A stretch of 49,024 nt of DNA. It comes from a bacterium. Its GTDB lineage: Bacteria; Vulcanimicrobiota; Vulcanimicrobiia; Eremiobacterales; Eremiobacteraceae. How positions within the stretch are numbered: the stretch's first letter is position 1; every line of letters begins with the position of its first letter. Position numbers and translations under genes: made by a program. The notes below the pieces were generated by a model. The model had not been told where the DNA came from. It was given only the letters and a program-made list of their open reading frames with translations, and ran no database searches. Positions 1-8,949 of this stretch are shown here, in pieces. The stretch is taken from the NCBI GenBank assembly GCA_902812405.1, contig CADDZI010000013.1, forward strand, positions 1 to 49,024. Reading direction: 5' to 3'.

Positions 1-118
1 GTAGCGGCCGCGCTTGCGCGGCCGACGGGGTGTAACGGCTGGGGAGCGCCGGCGTTCGCAAGGGGGAGAGGTTCTCACGGGCGCGCAAGCGCGACGCTCG
101 GCGAAAGCCGACCGCTAC
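1..118. repeat. Inverted pair of REP-like palindromes
   Basis: Bases 1-24 start with GTAGCGG and contain GGCCGCGC-TT-GCGCGGCC, a perfect 8-bp stem with a 2-base loop. Bases 79-118 hold two small hairpins in the opposite orientation (GCGCGC-AA-GCGCG, then CTCGGC-GAAA-GCCGA) and end in CCGCTAC, the reverse complement of GTAGCGG. The pair therefore forms an inverted composite of BIME type, possibly starting before the window. The same end motifs recur near 4.2, 20.6 and 37.4 kb. The 54 bases between the halves show no gene. Confidence 0.7.
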
Positions 119-122
119 AGGA

Positions 123-947
123 TTACGATGGGCGCCAGGCGGTGACAACGAGAGCACGCATGCGGCCCTCGACGGGGCCGGTGCCCAAAAGCTCGCCCAG
201 TCGCCGCTCGGCAAAGGCTGTGACGTCGTCCAGAGAGAGGGTTGTGCGCGCTTCGATCTCGCGGCGCAGCGGCGTACCCTGGCAAATCGCCAGGGCAAGG
301 TGCCGTGCCGAGGGCACGCGAGCAATCTCGTCGCGAGGCACGAACGTGACCCGCTCGAATCCCGCGGCGTGCAGATGCGATTCGATCTGCGCCGGATTGT
401 GGTAGCCGTGGGGAATTCTCGTCATAAAATCGGGAGCTTTGCCGTCGAAGAGCGGCGCAATGGCGTCTTCGATGGCGCGCGGAAAGTCGTTGGCGGCGAT
501 GTCATCCCAGACGTTGAAAACAAACGCGCCACCGGGCTTCAGAACGCGGCGCGTTTCGCGATAGCCGCGCACCTTGTCAGGAAAGAACATGACCCCGAAC
601 TGGCAGGCAACGAGGTCGAACTCAGCATCGTCGAAGGGAAGCGAAAGTGCATCCGCCAGCCGCCAGGTCATGCGACGGTCGCCGGCCAGGTGGGGATCGC
701 TCTGGGCGCGCCCCCGCATGGCCGGACTGAGATCCGTGGCGACAATGTTTGCATCGGGTCCGAGCCGGGCTGCCAGGGCGCGCGTCAAGACGCCCGTACC
801 GGCGGCAATCTCCAAGACGCGACGGAGCTGAAGAGCGGCAACGCGTTGGGCCAAGTCCTCGGCATACACTGTGAAGAACACCGGAACCATGTAGCGCTCG
901 TACGCCTCGGCAATCGCGGGGCTGAAGAGGTCGTGACTGGAGGTCAT
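123..947 (-). CDS. Class I SAM-dependent methyltransferase
   Basis: A 274-residue protein with a Rossmann methyltransferase fold. Motif I is VLEIAAGTG at about residues 44-52, followed by the acidic VATDLSP segment and the late motif RRVLKPGGAFVFNVW. It is closest in pattern to UbiE/phosphatidylethanolamine-type Methyltransf_11 enzymes; the methyl acceptor cannot be told from sequence. The ATG overlaps the stop of the upstream amidohydrolase gene (ATGA), and a GGAAGG ribosome site precedes it, so the two are likely translationally coupled. Nothing in the pair points to a known pathway. Confidence 0.88.
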   Translation of the reverse strand: MTSSHDLFSPAIAEAYERYMVPVFFTVYAEDLAQRVAALQLRRVLEIAAGTGVLTRALAARLGPDANIVATDLSPAMRGRAQSDPHLAGDRRMTWRLADALSLPFDDAEFDLVACQFGVMFFPDKVRGYRETRRVLKPGGAFVFNVWDDIAANDFPRAIEDAIAPLFDGKAPDFMTRIPHGYHNPAQIESHLHAAGFERVTFVPRDEIARVPSARHLALAICQGTPLRREIEARTTLSLDDVTAFAERRLGELLGTGPVEGRMRALVVTAWRPS

Positions 948-2200
948 GATTCCTTCCGATTCTCAGTGAGCAGATTCTTCTCGATGTTGCCGCCCTTGAT
1001 GACCACAATGACTCGCGAGGGATCGTCGAAGAGATCCGGGTCGGTCAGAGGGTCGCCCCGTACGGCGATGACATCTGCGACCTTGCCGACCTGCAAGCTC
1101 CCCAGGAGGTGATCCTGGCGCATGATGCGGGCGTTGTTGATCGTCGCGCACTGCACAGCCCGCAGAGGGGAGAGCAGGCTCGCCTTCAGGACGAGCTCCA
1201 AACCTCGCCTGTTCTGCCGGCGGCCCAAAAGGTCCGAGCCCGAGCCGATGAGCACCCCCGCCTGGTCGGCGAGCAGGAGCGAGCGCCCCATCGCCTCCTC
1301 GCAGCCGCGCACCCGCGGCACGACGCTCTCCGGAAGGCCCCAGGCCCGCCACTCCTCGGCCATGAGGTGACAGACGGTCAGCGTCGGGTCAAGCGCGGCT
1401 CCGGCCTGCGCCATGGCGTGGGCGGTCGCCTCATCGAGCATGGTGCCGTGTTCGAAGCAGGCCAGACCCGCCGCGAGACCGTTGCGAATAGCGCGAACAT
1501 TGTGGGCGTGGCCGGCGACATAGCTGTCGCGAGCCTGCGCCTCCTCGACGGCCGCCCGCAGCTCTTCGACACTCAATTGCGTATCTTCGAGACGATCGGT
1601 CGTGGACACGACGCCGCCGCTGATGAAGACTTTGAGTTGCGTGGCCCCGCGGCGGAAGTTGATACGGGCTTGCTTGCGCACGGCATCCACACCGTCACAG
1701 GGCGCGATCATCTGCACGAGACCGGGCAGAGCGAAGAAGTGGTTGGCCTCGCAGAACGGTCCGGAGAGATTGCCGTGACCGCCGGTTTGCACGATGGCCG
1801 GGCCCGACGGGAAGACGCGCGGGCCGCGCACCGCGCCGCTCTCAATGGCGCGCACCAAGCCGCCGTCGACGCCGCACATGTCGCGCACGGTGGTGAAGCC
1901 GGCATCCAGGCACAGCGCGCAATTTTCAAACGTCCAGGCTGCGACCTGGGCTGCCGAGACGGACCCCGGATCTCCTTCGGCCCTAAAGTCGTACACGAGA
2001 CCAAGATGTGCGTGCGCGTCGATGAGGCCCGGCATCACGGTGAGCCCGCTGAGGTCCAGCACCGTCGTGCCGTTGGGAGAGACGCGCGCGGCCGGGGCAA
2101 TCTCAACCAGGCGATCACCCTCGATTTTGAGGGTCATGCGGGAGCGCGGTTCGGACGAGATGCCATCGATCAGCGTGGCGCCGTGCAGAAGAAGGTTCAT
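944..2200 (-). CDS. Amidohydrolase family protein (prolidase/imidazolonepropionase-like)
   Basis: 418 residues with the cyclic-amidohydrolase TIM-barrel pattern: GLIDAHAHLG (metal-binding H63 and H65), LKVFISGG carrying the lysine normally carboxylated to bridge two metals, GHAHN, CFEHGT and a late GSGSD aspartate. The C-terminus has the usual LGSLQVGKVADVIAVRGDPL segment. The order of motifs matches the Xaa-Pro dipeptidase/imidazolonepropionase-like group that cleaves N-acyl amino acids or dipeptides; the exact substrate is unknown. An AGGAG site lies before the ATG. It is the first gene of a two-gene unit with the methyltransferase. Confidence 0.88.
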   Translation of the reverse strand: MNLLLHGATLIDGISSEPRSRMTLKIEGDRLVEIAPAARVSPNGTTVLDLSGLTVMPGLIDAHAHLGLVYDFRAEGDPGSVSAAQVAAWTFENCALCLDAGFTTVRDMCGVDGGLVRAIESGAVRGPRVFPSGPAIVQTGGHGNLSGPFCEANHFFALPGLVQMIAPCDGVDAVRKQARINFRRGATQLKVFISGGVVSTTDRLEDTQLSVEELRAAVEEAQARDSYVAGHAHNVRAIRNGLAAGLACFEHGTMLDEATAHAMAQAGAALDPTLTVCHLMAEEWRAWGLPESVVPRVRGCEEAMGRSLLLADQAGVLIGSGSDLLGRRQNRRGLELVLKASLLSPLRAVQCATINNARIMRQDHLLGSLQVGKVADVIAVRGDPLTDPDLFDDPSRVIVVIKGGNIEKNLLTENRKES

Positions 2201-2254
2201 GTTCGGGGTCTCCTGGGTCAGTGTGGGGGATAGAGTCGCAGTGTCTATCCTGGT

Positions 2255-3052
2255 TTATCTCGGTCCTGGCGCATCGGCACCAACGCGAGCGCGCCTCTCG
2301 GCTCGGGCGCCGATGGCGACAAGCAGCTCCTCGTCGCTGAGCCCGCCAGCCTGGGGACCAAGTTTCGGGCGGAGCAGCGAAGCGATCTTTGCCGCGGTCC
2401 GGCGCGCCGCGGCGGGCGCGAGCGTGCTACGGCGCTCCAAAAATTGGTCGACGACCTCGATCTCCTCCGGGGTGAGCGCGCCGTGCCAGTTCAGAACATC
2501 TCCCGCGGCATCGCCGCGCAGCCAGCTCGCTGGATCCGCAACCTCCAAGCCACGATCGCGGACGACGATGGTGCCGGCAGCGTAATCGCCCAGGCGCTTG
2601 TTTTCCGGCGAGAGCAGCATCACGACTGCCGAGATGGCATAACCACCCAGCGCCATTTCGAAGAGGCGCACGATGTTGCGCAACAGTGCGCCCATGAAGT
2701 CCACCGCGAAGCCGCCATCCCGCACCACGCGGATGCCGAGCAGGCGTTTGCCCGGCGTCTGACCGTTCCATAGGCATTCGAATGCCGTAAAGTACGCGAG
2801 CAGCAGGGACGCAAACGCGAGAATGACCACGGCGGCGATGGCTGACCCGAGATTCTTGCCGTTGAGATGCAAGAGCTTGGCCAGGTCGGGGGCGCGCGCC
2901 GCGGCGTCGAACCCCAGGATGAGCAAGCCGATGCCGAGGGCGAGCTGGATGAGGCTGTCGACGAAGAGTGCAAGCCACCGGCTGCCCAAGCCGGCCAGTT
3001 CGTATATGAAGGCGATCGCCTCGGGTGTTCGCACGCGTACGAAGCGCTGCAC
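2255..3052 (-). CDS. RDD family membrane protein
   Basis: Contains the RDD-type core: LGSRWLALFVDSLIQLALGIGLLILGF (first membrane helix), a second hydrophobic stretch, the WNGQTPGKRLLGIRVV segment, and SPENKRLGDYAAGTIVV near the end of the domain. A roughly 70-residue soluble tail follows. The frame stays open to 3259, but the forward SpoIIM gene starts at 3155, so I place the start at the GTG at 3052 (265 residues); this is uncertain. RDD proteins are poorly understood, some being linked to ion or solute transport. RDD, SpoIIM, DUF58 and MoxR genes commonly sit together, as here. Confidence 0.8.
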   Translation of the reverse strand: MQRFVRVRTPEAIAFIYELAGLGSRWLALFVDSLIQLALGIGLLILGFDAAARAPDLAKLLHLNGKNLGSAIAAVVILAFASLLLAYFTAFECLWNGQTPGKRLLGIRVVRDGGFAVDFMGALLRNIVRLFEMALGGYAISAVVMLLSPENKRLGDYAAGTIVVRDRGLEVADPASWLRGDAAGDVLNWHGALTPEEIEVVDQFLERRSTLAPAAARRTAAKIASLLRPKLGPQAGGLSDEELLVAIGARAERRARVGADAPGPR

Positions 3053-3154
3053 GCGGCAAATCTTTGACGGCCCGGGCGTCCGGACCCGCGCGGACCAGGA
3101 TTCACCTGGCTGCGCAGGAGCGGCGGCACGGGGGAGCAATGGAAAGGGGGGAAC

Positions 3155-4198
3155 GTGCCGCCTGCGACGCAAAGCGCTCCGTCGATAGGGGGTGCAACCC
3201 GACTGCGGCAGGCGGTCTTCGTTGAGCAGCGTCGAAGCGGTTGGCAACGCCTGGAGCAACTCCTAGACGCTGCCGAGCGGCGCGGCCTCTCGGGCCTCGC
3301 GCCGGAGGACGTCGACGAACTGGGCGTGCTGTACCGCTGGGTGACGTCGGATTTGGCTTTCGCCACGGGGCGCGGTTACGACGCCGGCTTGCAGGCGTAT
3401 CTCAACCGGCTTACGGCGCGCGCACATGCCGTCGTCTATGCCGGCGCCGCCGAAGGCGGCTGGGAACGCGTGTTCACCTTTTTCCGGACGACATTTCCGG
3501 CCGAAGTCTATCGCTCGCGGGGCGTGATTCTTTTGAGCGCGCTCATCTTTGTTGCAGCTGCGCTGCTCGCGCACTATCTGATCCGGCAGCAGCCTTTGGA
3601 TGCGTACGTCTTGCTGCCCGCCCAATTCCTGGAACCCATCCACAAGGGGCTGCACGAAACAAACTTCGTGTCTGCCCAGCGCGGGCTGGGTGCGCCGGCA
3701 CTCTCTGCGCTCATCATGCAGAATAACATCCGCCTGGCATTCTACGCGTTCGCCGGAGGGCTGACGCTGGGTATCGTCACTGTCTACCTGCTTGGATTCA
3801 ACGGCCTCGTCCTGGGCGGATTGGCTGCACTCTACGAGAGCGCCGGGTTCGGTCGCGATTTTTGGGCCAGCATCGCGCCGCATGGCATCATCGAGCTGAC
3901 CGCCGTTCAAATCGCTTCCGGCGCCGGTCTGCTTCTGGCGGCGTCGATCATCGCGCCGGGCCGGTTGCAGCGCCGCGACGCCCTGCGCCGCAATGCGGCG
4001 CGCGCAGGCGTGCTCATTATCGGCGTGACGTCAATGCTTGCCGTCGCGGGATTCATCGAGGGGTTCATTTCCCCCGACAATTTCAGCCCCAGCTTCCGGC
4101 TGGCTTTTGGAGCGGCGACGGCCGTCGGGATGGCAGCCTACTTCTCGGGCGGATGGCGTCGTGCGATCGTTGCGGGCCAGACGAGAGTCGCGCGCTGA
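3155..4198 (+). CDS. Stage II sporulation protein M family (DUF95) membrane protein
   Basis: 347 residues. A soluble N-terminal part (VLYRWVTSDLAFATGR) is followed by several membrane helices and the family signature MQNNIRLAFYAFAGG, GFNGLVLGGL and HGIIELTAVQIASGAGLLL. The GTG start is preceded by GGAAAGGGGGG. Despite the name, this family is widespread in non-spore-formers beside RDD, MoxR and DUF58 genes, where its role is unknown. No other sporulation gene is seen here, so the name should not be read as evidence for sporulation. Confidence 0.87.
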   Translation: MPPATQSAPSIGGATRLRQAVFVEQRRSGWQRLEQLLDAAERRGLSGLAPEDVDELGVLYRWVTSDLAFATGRGYDAGLQAYLNRLTARAHAVVYAGAAEGGWERVFTFFRTTFPAEVYRSRGVILLSALIFVAAALLAHYLIRQQPLDAYVLLPAQFLEPIHKGLHETNFVSAQRGLGAPALSALIMQNNIRLAFYAFAGGLTLGIVTVYLLGFNGLVLGGLAALYESAGFGRDFWASIAPHGIIELTAVQIASGAGLLLAASIIAPGRLQRRDALRRNAARAGVLIIGVTSMLAVAGFIEGFISPDNFSPSFRLAFGAATAVGMAAYFSGGWRRAIVAGQTRVAR

Positions 4199-4210
4199 CA
4201 GGTTCCGTTT

Positions 4211-4251
4211 GGTCGCGCAAGCGCGACGGTCGGCCAAGGTCGACCGCTACG
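4211..4251. repeat. REP-like double hairpin
   Basis: Two adjacent hairpins, GTCGCGC-AA-GCGCGAC and GGTCGGCC-AA-GGTCGACC (one G-T pair), ending in CCGCTAC. Same layout as 79-118. It lies between the convergent ends of the SpoIIM and DUF58 genes, where it could also act as a bidirectional terminator-like structure, although no T-run follows. Confidence 0.7.
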
Positions 4252-4318
4252 AACGGGGCGGATGATGGCGCGTGTCGTAAGGACGGGCGACGCGGATGGC
4301 GGCACGCGGCGAGTGTGG

Positions 4319-5668
4319 CTACAGGAGATGCCGTGACTTCACATCGACGTAGGCGTTGATGAGCGCCACGCTCAACTGGGGTGCCGGCACGTCGACGACA
4401 ATGATACCCCGCTGCGCGAGCAGGGCGGCGGTCGTGCGCCGCGCGACCGCCAGCTCGGCGGCGACGCCGGCTTCGTACGCCTCACGTAGTGTGTGCGGTT
4501 CGGCTTCCAAAGCGCGCCGGACGGCGGCATCGTTGACGAGCACGCACACCGCCAGGTGGCGCGGCGTAAGACGAAAGAGGTTGGCCAGCGTCGCCGCCGA
4601 TGCGACCGGGTCGAAGATGTCGGTGAAGAAGATGGCCAGGCTGCGCTTGGGTTGACGCCGCGCAAAGTAGGTGAAGGCGCGGGCGTAGTCGGCTTCCTCG
4701 AAGCGGGGCTCGAGATCGTAGACACGGTCGGTCAAGCCCCGCATGTGGACCGCCCCGCTGCGCGCAGGGATGTGCTCGACAATCTCGCGGGCAAACGCTA
4801 AAAGTCCGACGCGGTCGCCGGCCAAGGATGCAAGCGCGCACACCGAGAGTGCCGCTGAGACGGCGTAGTCGAACTTACGCAGCCCGTCCAGCCGTGGCGT
4901 CATGAGGCGTCCGGCATCCAGGATGACCATGACCGTCTGGCTGCGTTCCACGCGATACTGGTCGACCATCAACTTGCCGCGCCGGGCGGTGGCCTTCCAA
5001 TCGATGGAGCGGAACTCGTCATCCGGCGTCCACTCGCGAATGCTGTCGAACTCACCGCCCAGACCCCGCAACCGCAGACGCCGAAAGCCGGCTTCGGTAA
5101 GACGTCTGCGCCGCGCCAGCTCGCCGTAACGCTGTACGGCGGATAGGTCGGGGAAGATCCGAATCGTGGTCTCCGCGGCGATGCGCCAGCGCCGCTCGCA
5201 AAGTCCGATGGCGTTGACGGCCCTCACGTAGAGGGTCCCCAGGGTTGCCGGCCCCCGCTGCAGCGGGCTGACCCCAAGCTCGAGCCTGCGCACTCTGTTT
5301 GCGCCGACCACTCCGGACGCCGGCCATTCCGGAAAACGCAATTTCTCGACCGGCGTGTCGACAATCTCGACGCGGATGCTGACACGACCGCGATTGGTCA
5401 CAGCATACGAGAGCCGGCCGGGTACGCCCAGTGCGAAGTGCTTGCCCGCGATGCGCTCGACGGCCACGTCGCCACGGCGCGGTCCCGCCGCCAGGTCCAA
5501 AATCAGCAGGCTGCCCAAAGCGGCCAGCGTGGCCCACGCTACGAAATCCAGCCACGCCCAGATGGCCGATGCCGCAACGACGGCGGCCAGCGCAACAAGC
5601 CACACGACACACCGGGGCGCGGGGACGGCGTAGAAAGCGGGTGCGCGAATGTCCTGCAGGCGCTTCAC
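4319..5668 (-). CDS. DUF58 domain-containing protein (vWA-like)
   Basis: 449 residues. Two N-terminal hydrophobic segments (about 20-60) precede a beta-rich region, then the DUF58 signature GGEFDSIREWTPDDEFRSIDWKATAR and the start of a vWA-like fold (VMVILDAGRLM). DUF58 proteins partner with MoxR AAA+ ATPases in a chaperone-like or maturation role that is not well defined. The GTG start overlaps the MoxR stop (GTGA), so the pair is almost surely co-translated. It is the last gene of the five-gene operon beginning at about 9959. Confidence 0.88.
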   Translation of the reverse strand: MKRLQDIRAPAFYAVPAPRCVVWLVALAAVVAASAIWAWLDFVAWATLAALGSLLILDLAAGPRRGDVAVERIAGKHFALGVPGRLSYAVTNRGRVSIRVEIVDTPVEKLRFPEWPASGVVGANRVRRLELGVSPLQRGPATLGTLYVRAVNAIGLCERRWRIAAETTIRIFPDLSAVQRYGELARRRRLTEAGFRRLRLRGLGGEFDSIREWTPDDEFRSIDWKATARRGKLMVDQYRVERSQTVMVILDAGRLMTPRLDGLRKFDYAVSAALSVCALASLAGDRVGLLAFAREIVEHIPARSGAVHMRGLTDRVYDLEPRFEEADYARAFTYFARRQPKRSLAIFFTDIFDPVASAATLANLFRLTPRHLAVCVLVNDAAVRRALEAEPHTLREAYEAGVAAELAVARRTTAALLAQRGIIVVDVPAPQLSVALINAYVDVKSRHLL

Positions 5669-6669
5669 GACGAGGGCGATGCGGGTGTGTGCGCAGGCTG
5701 CTGGGCGGGTCCGATATCCTTGGGCACCGGTACCGAATCCAAAATGCGCTGCAGCACCTGGGATGCGTTGACCCCTTCGACCTCGGCCTCGGGTCGCACG
5801 ATGAGGCGGTGCGCGATGACGCTGGGAGCGGCGGTTTTCACGTCATCCGGCGTGGCAAAATCGCGGCCGTCCATGGCCGCGGCGGCCTGCGCTGCGACGA
5901 GCAAATGCAAGCCCGCCCGCGGGCTTGCACCCAGGCTGATCTCGCCTTGCGTGCGCGTGCTGGCAACGATGTCGTAGATGTAATGCCGTAGCGACTCGGC
6001 CACGTGGACGGTGCGCACCTCGCGGCGGGCGAGAACGACATCCCCGGCCGATGCCACCGCCTGCACGCCTGCTCGTTCCAGGTAACGCGCGTCGAAGCCC
6101 TGCGCGCTGCGGGCGAGCAGTTCGAGCTCCTGGTCGGGTGCCGGATACGATGTGCCGGTCTTGACCATGAAGCGGTCGATTTGCGCCTCGGGCAACGGGT
6201 ACGTGCCCTCGTACTCAACCGGGTTCTGCGTCGCACACACCATGAACGGCTCGGGCAGCGGAAACGACACTCCGTCGATCGTGACCTGTCGCTCCTCCAT
6301 GCCCTCCAGGAGCGCGGCCTGCGTTTTCGGCGGCGTACGGTTAATCTCGTCGGCCAGTACGAGATTGGCGAAGATCGGCCCCTTGCGGGTGCTGAACTGC
6401 CCGCTCTGCGGGTTGAACACCGTCGTCCCGACGACGTCCGAGGGCATGAGATCGGGTGTGAATTGAATGCGCCGGAAATCGGCGCCCACCAGCAGGGCCA
6501 GGGCGCGGACGAGCAGCGTCTTGGCCGTGCCCGGCACGCCCTCGATCAAGACATGACCTTCCCCGAACAGCGCCAGCAGGATGGCAAAGACCGCATCCTC
6601 CTGGCCGACGACAACCTTACGCAGACCGTCGAGCAACCGGCCCGCGAGAGTACTGACCCGAGAGTCCAT
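5665..6669 (-). CDS. MoxR family AAA+ ATPase
   Basis: 334 residues. Walker A is GVPGTAKT, Walker B is LVLADEINR followed by TPPKTQAALLEGMEERQVT, and sensor-type ATQNPVEYEGTYPLPEAQIDRF is present. The C-terminus has the AAA lid (ISLGASPRAGLHLLVAAQA, DDVKTAAPSVIAHRL). The ATG at 6669 is the family-typical start and has AAAGGAA upstream. It lies 53 bases inside the end of the preceding DUF4350 gene, so a slightly later start is possible. MoxR proteins are thought to remodel or insert cofactors into partner proteins, usually with DUF58/vWA partners. Confidence 0.93.
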   Translation of the reverse strand: MDSRVSTLAGRLLDGLRKVVVGQEDAVFAILLALFGEGHVLIEGVPGTAKTLLVRALALLVGADFRRIQFTPDLMPSDVVGTTVFNPQSGQFSTRKGPIFANLVLADEINRTPPKTQAALLEGMEERQVTIDGVSFPLPEPFMVCATQNPVEYEGTYPLPEAQIDRFMVKTGTSYPAPDQELELLARSAQGFDARYLERAGVQAVASAGDVVLARREVRTVHVAESLRHYIYDIVASTRTQGEISLGASPRAGLHLLVAAQAAAAMDGRDFATPDDVKTAAPSVIAHRLIVRPEAEVEGVNASQVLQRILDSVPVPKDIGPAQQPAHTPASPSS

Positions 6670-7909
6670 CACGGACAAATTCCTTTCGAAGGGTGTGAGC
6701 GAGGCGGGCGGCCTTGAGGACTTCGGCAGGCGTCGGCCGCTCGTAGCCTGCCAGGCGTTCCAACTGCAGGAGGTTCTCGGCAAGTTCGTCTCCGCGGGCC
6801 ATGTCGTGCAACCGGCGCGCAATGGCCGTCGCGGCCGCCGAGTCCGGCAAGCCGGCAGCCCCCGCTGCATCGTGCAGGATAAGACGCGCCAGATTGCGCA
6901 CGGCGATGCGACCTGCGCCACCTCGTTGCAGCAGGCTCGCCATGGACCGAACGTATTCCTGCGAGGTGCGCTCGTCGCCGGGAGGCAGCGGCACGGGCGG
7001 CCCAAAACGCAGCGCGGCATTGCCCAGCCACACGAGCGCCGCAAGCGCGACGAGGATGACCGCAACGTGGAAGGGTCGCGGGAGAATCGACCACCACGTG
7101 TCCCCTCCCTGATAGCCGTGGGACCATTCGTCGAAAGCAACGAGGCGACCGGGCGCCACGCCGGCGGCGGCGATGTTGTACGCAAAGCGCGCGTTGTCGG
7201 CGCGCGCGAGCCGGCCGTTGTCAAAAACGCTCTCGTCGGTGACGACGATGACGCTGCCTTTGCCCAAACGGTACGTGCCCGCGACGATACCGAAGCGGTC
7301 GGCGAGTACGGGCACGATCGCCGGATCGGCGTCGAAGGGGATGCGCAGCTTGCCCACCCCGTCGATGGCGCGGACACCGTTGGTTAGCGCCGACCGCAGG
7401 AGGGGGATTGCGCGATCCCCGCGCGCCGCTGTCTCGACAACCGGAGGGAGACGCAACGGGTCGGAACCGGTACTGTGCAGGCGAACCAGGCGGGCGGAGG
7501 TTGCCATCGCCAAGCCCGCGCTTGCACTGTCCGCAAGCCACACGAGATGCCCGCCGCGGCGCACCCAGGCGGCGAGCGCCTCGTCATCGGCCGCGGTGAA
7601 GAAATCGACTGGTTGACCGATTTGTGCCCGCAAAAGTGCATCGAAGAGGTTGTTGGCGATGATGTAGGTCCCCACGCCGGGGCCTAAGAACGCCGGACGG
7701 TGCAGCCAGCGAGCCGCCGCCACGTCCTCGCCGCGCAACAGGTCAAACCACGCCTCGTAGCCACCGCGCTGCGCGTCGAAGGTCGAGTAGGTGTCGTAGC
7801 GTCCCACCTGGGTCTTCGTTTGGTGGTATGACGTCAGACTCCAGGCGACGAAGAGGACGACGACCGCTGCGGCGACGGCAGTTTCCAGCCAGCCTGGCTT
7901 GAGATTCAC
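6617..7909 (-). CDS. DUF4350 domain-containing membrane protein
   Basis: 430 residues from the GTG at 7909, which overlaps the DUF4129 stop (GTGA). An N-terminal membrane helix (about 8-25) is followed by a DUF4350-type fold: YSTFDAQRGGYEAWFDLLR, then WVRRGGHLVWLAD and KGSVIVVTDESVFDN. A second hydrophobic segment (HVAVILVALAALVWLG) precedes a cytoplasmic C-terminus. The family occurs in MoxR/DUF58/DUF4129 operons; biochemical function is unknown. The end overlaps the start of the MoxR gene by 53 bases. Confidence 0.85.
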   Translation of the reverse strand: MNLKPGWLETAVAAAVVVLFVAWSLTSYHQTKTQVGRYDTYSTFDAQRGGYEAWFDLLRGEDVAAARWLHRPAFLGPGVGTYIIANNLFDALLRAQIGQPVDFFTAADDEALAAWVRRGGHLVWLADSASAGLAMATSARLVRLHSTGSDPLRLPPVVETAARGDRAIPLLRSALTNGVRAIDGVGKLRIPFDADPAIVPVLADRFGIVAGTYRLGKGSVIVVTDESVFDNGRLARADNARFAYNIAAAGVAPGRLVAFDEWSHGYQGGDTWWSILPRPFHVAVILVALAALVWLGNAALRFGPPVPLPPGDERTSQEYVRSMASLLQRGGAGRIAVRNLARLILHDAAGAAGLPDSAAATAIARRLHDMARGDELAENLLQLERLAGYERPTPAEVLKAARLAHTLRKEFVRDGLSGQYSRGPVARRSA

Positions 7910-8949
7910 GGCGCAACCACGCTGCGCAGCTGCTCGTAGGCCCGGCTGGCGTGGATCCATTCGGGCACGAAAACCGGGCGTTCTCCAAAAGCCGCGACGA
8001 CGAAGACGCCGGCAAGCGTATCGAAGGCCTCTGCGGCTTGCGCGAGGCGTGCGCGCACGAGCCGCCGGTACTCCCCCGGCGTGCGGGAAGCCTCGTACGG
8101 GATGCGCCCCGTGCGGTCGAGTAAGGCCAAACTGGCGACAAACAGCAATCCGACCGCGCGAGCGTATGCCCCCTGCGCAGCCGCTGCCATCGCCGCGCCG
8201 TACAGAGCCTGCGGGTCCGGCGGGGCAACCAAGGGCGTTCCCTCTTGTGCTTCCGCTTGCTTGGCATGCGTGCGGCGGATGAGAACCGTAAGAAGCCGGC
8301 CGATTCCCCACCCCGCGGCGGCCGATGCTCCCAGAATGATGACGATGGCGGCCAGATGACCGACAAGCGGCGTCCCCGCGGCGGCCCCAAAGAGCGTCGC
8401 GAGAAGCTTGGCGAACTGGGTCGTGAGCCATGTCAAGACGCGCTGCAAGAGAGATTCTCGCGGCGCCGGTGCAGGCCCGAGGCCAGCCTCGCGAAACTGC
8501 GGTTGCCGGAGGATTTGTGCCGCCAGAGTCTGCGGAGCGCGGCGCGGCGGCGGTACGTTGCCGACAAGGCCCGCAGCGCGCAGCGTTGCGGCAAAGAGAG
8601 CTACGTCGCGCGCGCGTCTGCGCCCCGGCTTGTCACGTGCGAGACGATCCCGCATCGCTCGGATCCATAGCCCGCGAAGGCGGGCGGCAAGCTCGGTATC
8701 GGGTGGGTGTGCGCCGGCGGCAACCCGCGCGGGCAGGGTTGCAGCCGCCGCATAGTCGCCGCCGGGAGCATCGCCCACCCCGTTGCGTGTAACACGTGGA
8801 GGCGCGGCGTGCACCACGGTCGGGCAAAGACACGGTCCCGGGAGCCGATCATTCCGAGGCCCGGCAAACACCGGACCACAGCCCAGCCACAGGTACACAC
8901 CCGCCGCTGCGCAATACAGGGCGGCACGCCGCACGCCGGCTCGGATCAC
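7906..8949 (-). CDS. DUF4129 domain-containing membrane protein
   Basis: 347 residues from the GTG at 8949, which overlaps the previous gene's TGA. It has an N-terminal hydrophobic segment, a central membrane helix (HLAAIVIILGASAAAGWGIG) and a C-terminal DUF4129-like helical region (EGTPLVAPPDPQALYGAAMAAAAQGAYARAVGLLF, then RTPGEYRRLVRAR). The domain usually sits next to DUF4350 and MoxR genes, as here. The frame is open far upstream, but that stretch is arginine-rich and antisense-like, so the overlapping GTG is the better start. Confidence 0.8.
   Translation of the reverse strand: MIRAGVRRAALYCAAAGVYLWLGCGPVFAGPRNDRLPGPCLCPTVVHAAPPRVTRNGVGDAPGGDYAAAATLPARVAAGAHPPDTELAARLRGLWIRAMRDRLARDKPGRRRARDVALFAATLRAAGLVGNVPPPRRAPQTLAAQILRQPQFREAGLGPAPAPRESLLQRVLTWLTTQFAKLLATLFGAAAGTPLVGHLAAIVIILGASAAAGWGIGRLLTVLIRRTHAKQAEAQEGTPLVAPPDPQALYGAAMAAAAQGAYARAVGLLFVASLALLDRTGRIPYEASRTPGEYRRLVRARLAQAAEAFDTLAGVFVVAAFGERPVFVPEWIHASRAYEQLRSVVAP

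Noticed and set aside
3053-3259. Longer RDD protein starting at 3259
   Set aside because: The extra 69 residues are Arg/Pro-rich, lack RDD similarity and would overlap the start and ribosome site of the divergent SpoIIM gene.
3155-4198. Evidence for sporulation
   Set aside because: SpoIIM-family proteins are common in non-sporulating bacteria beside MoxR/DUF58 genes; no other sporulation gene is present.
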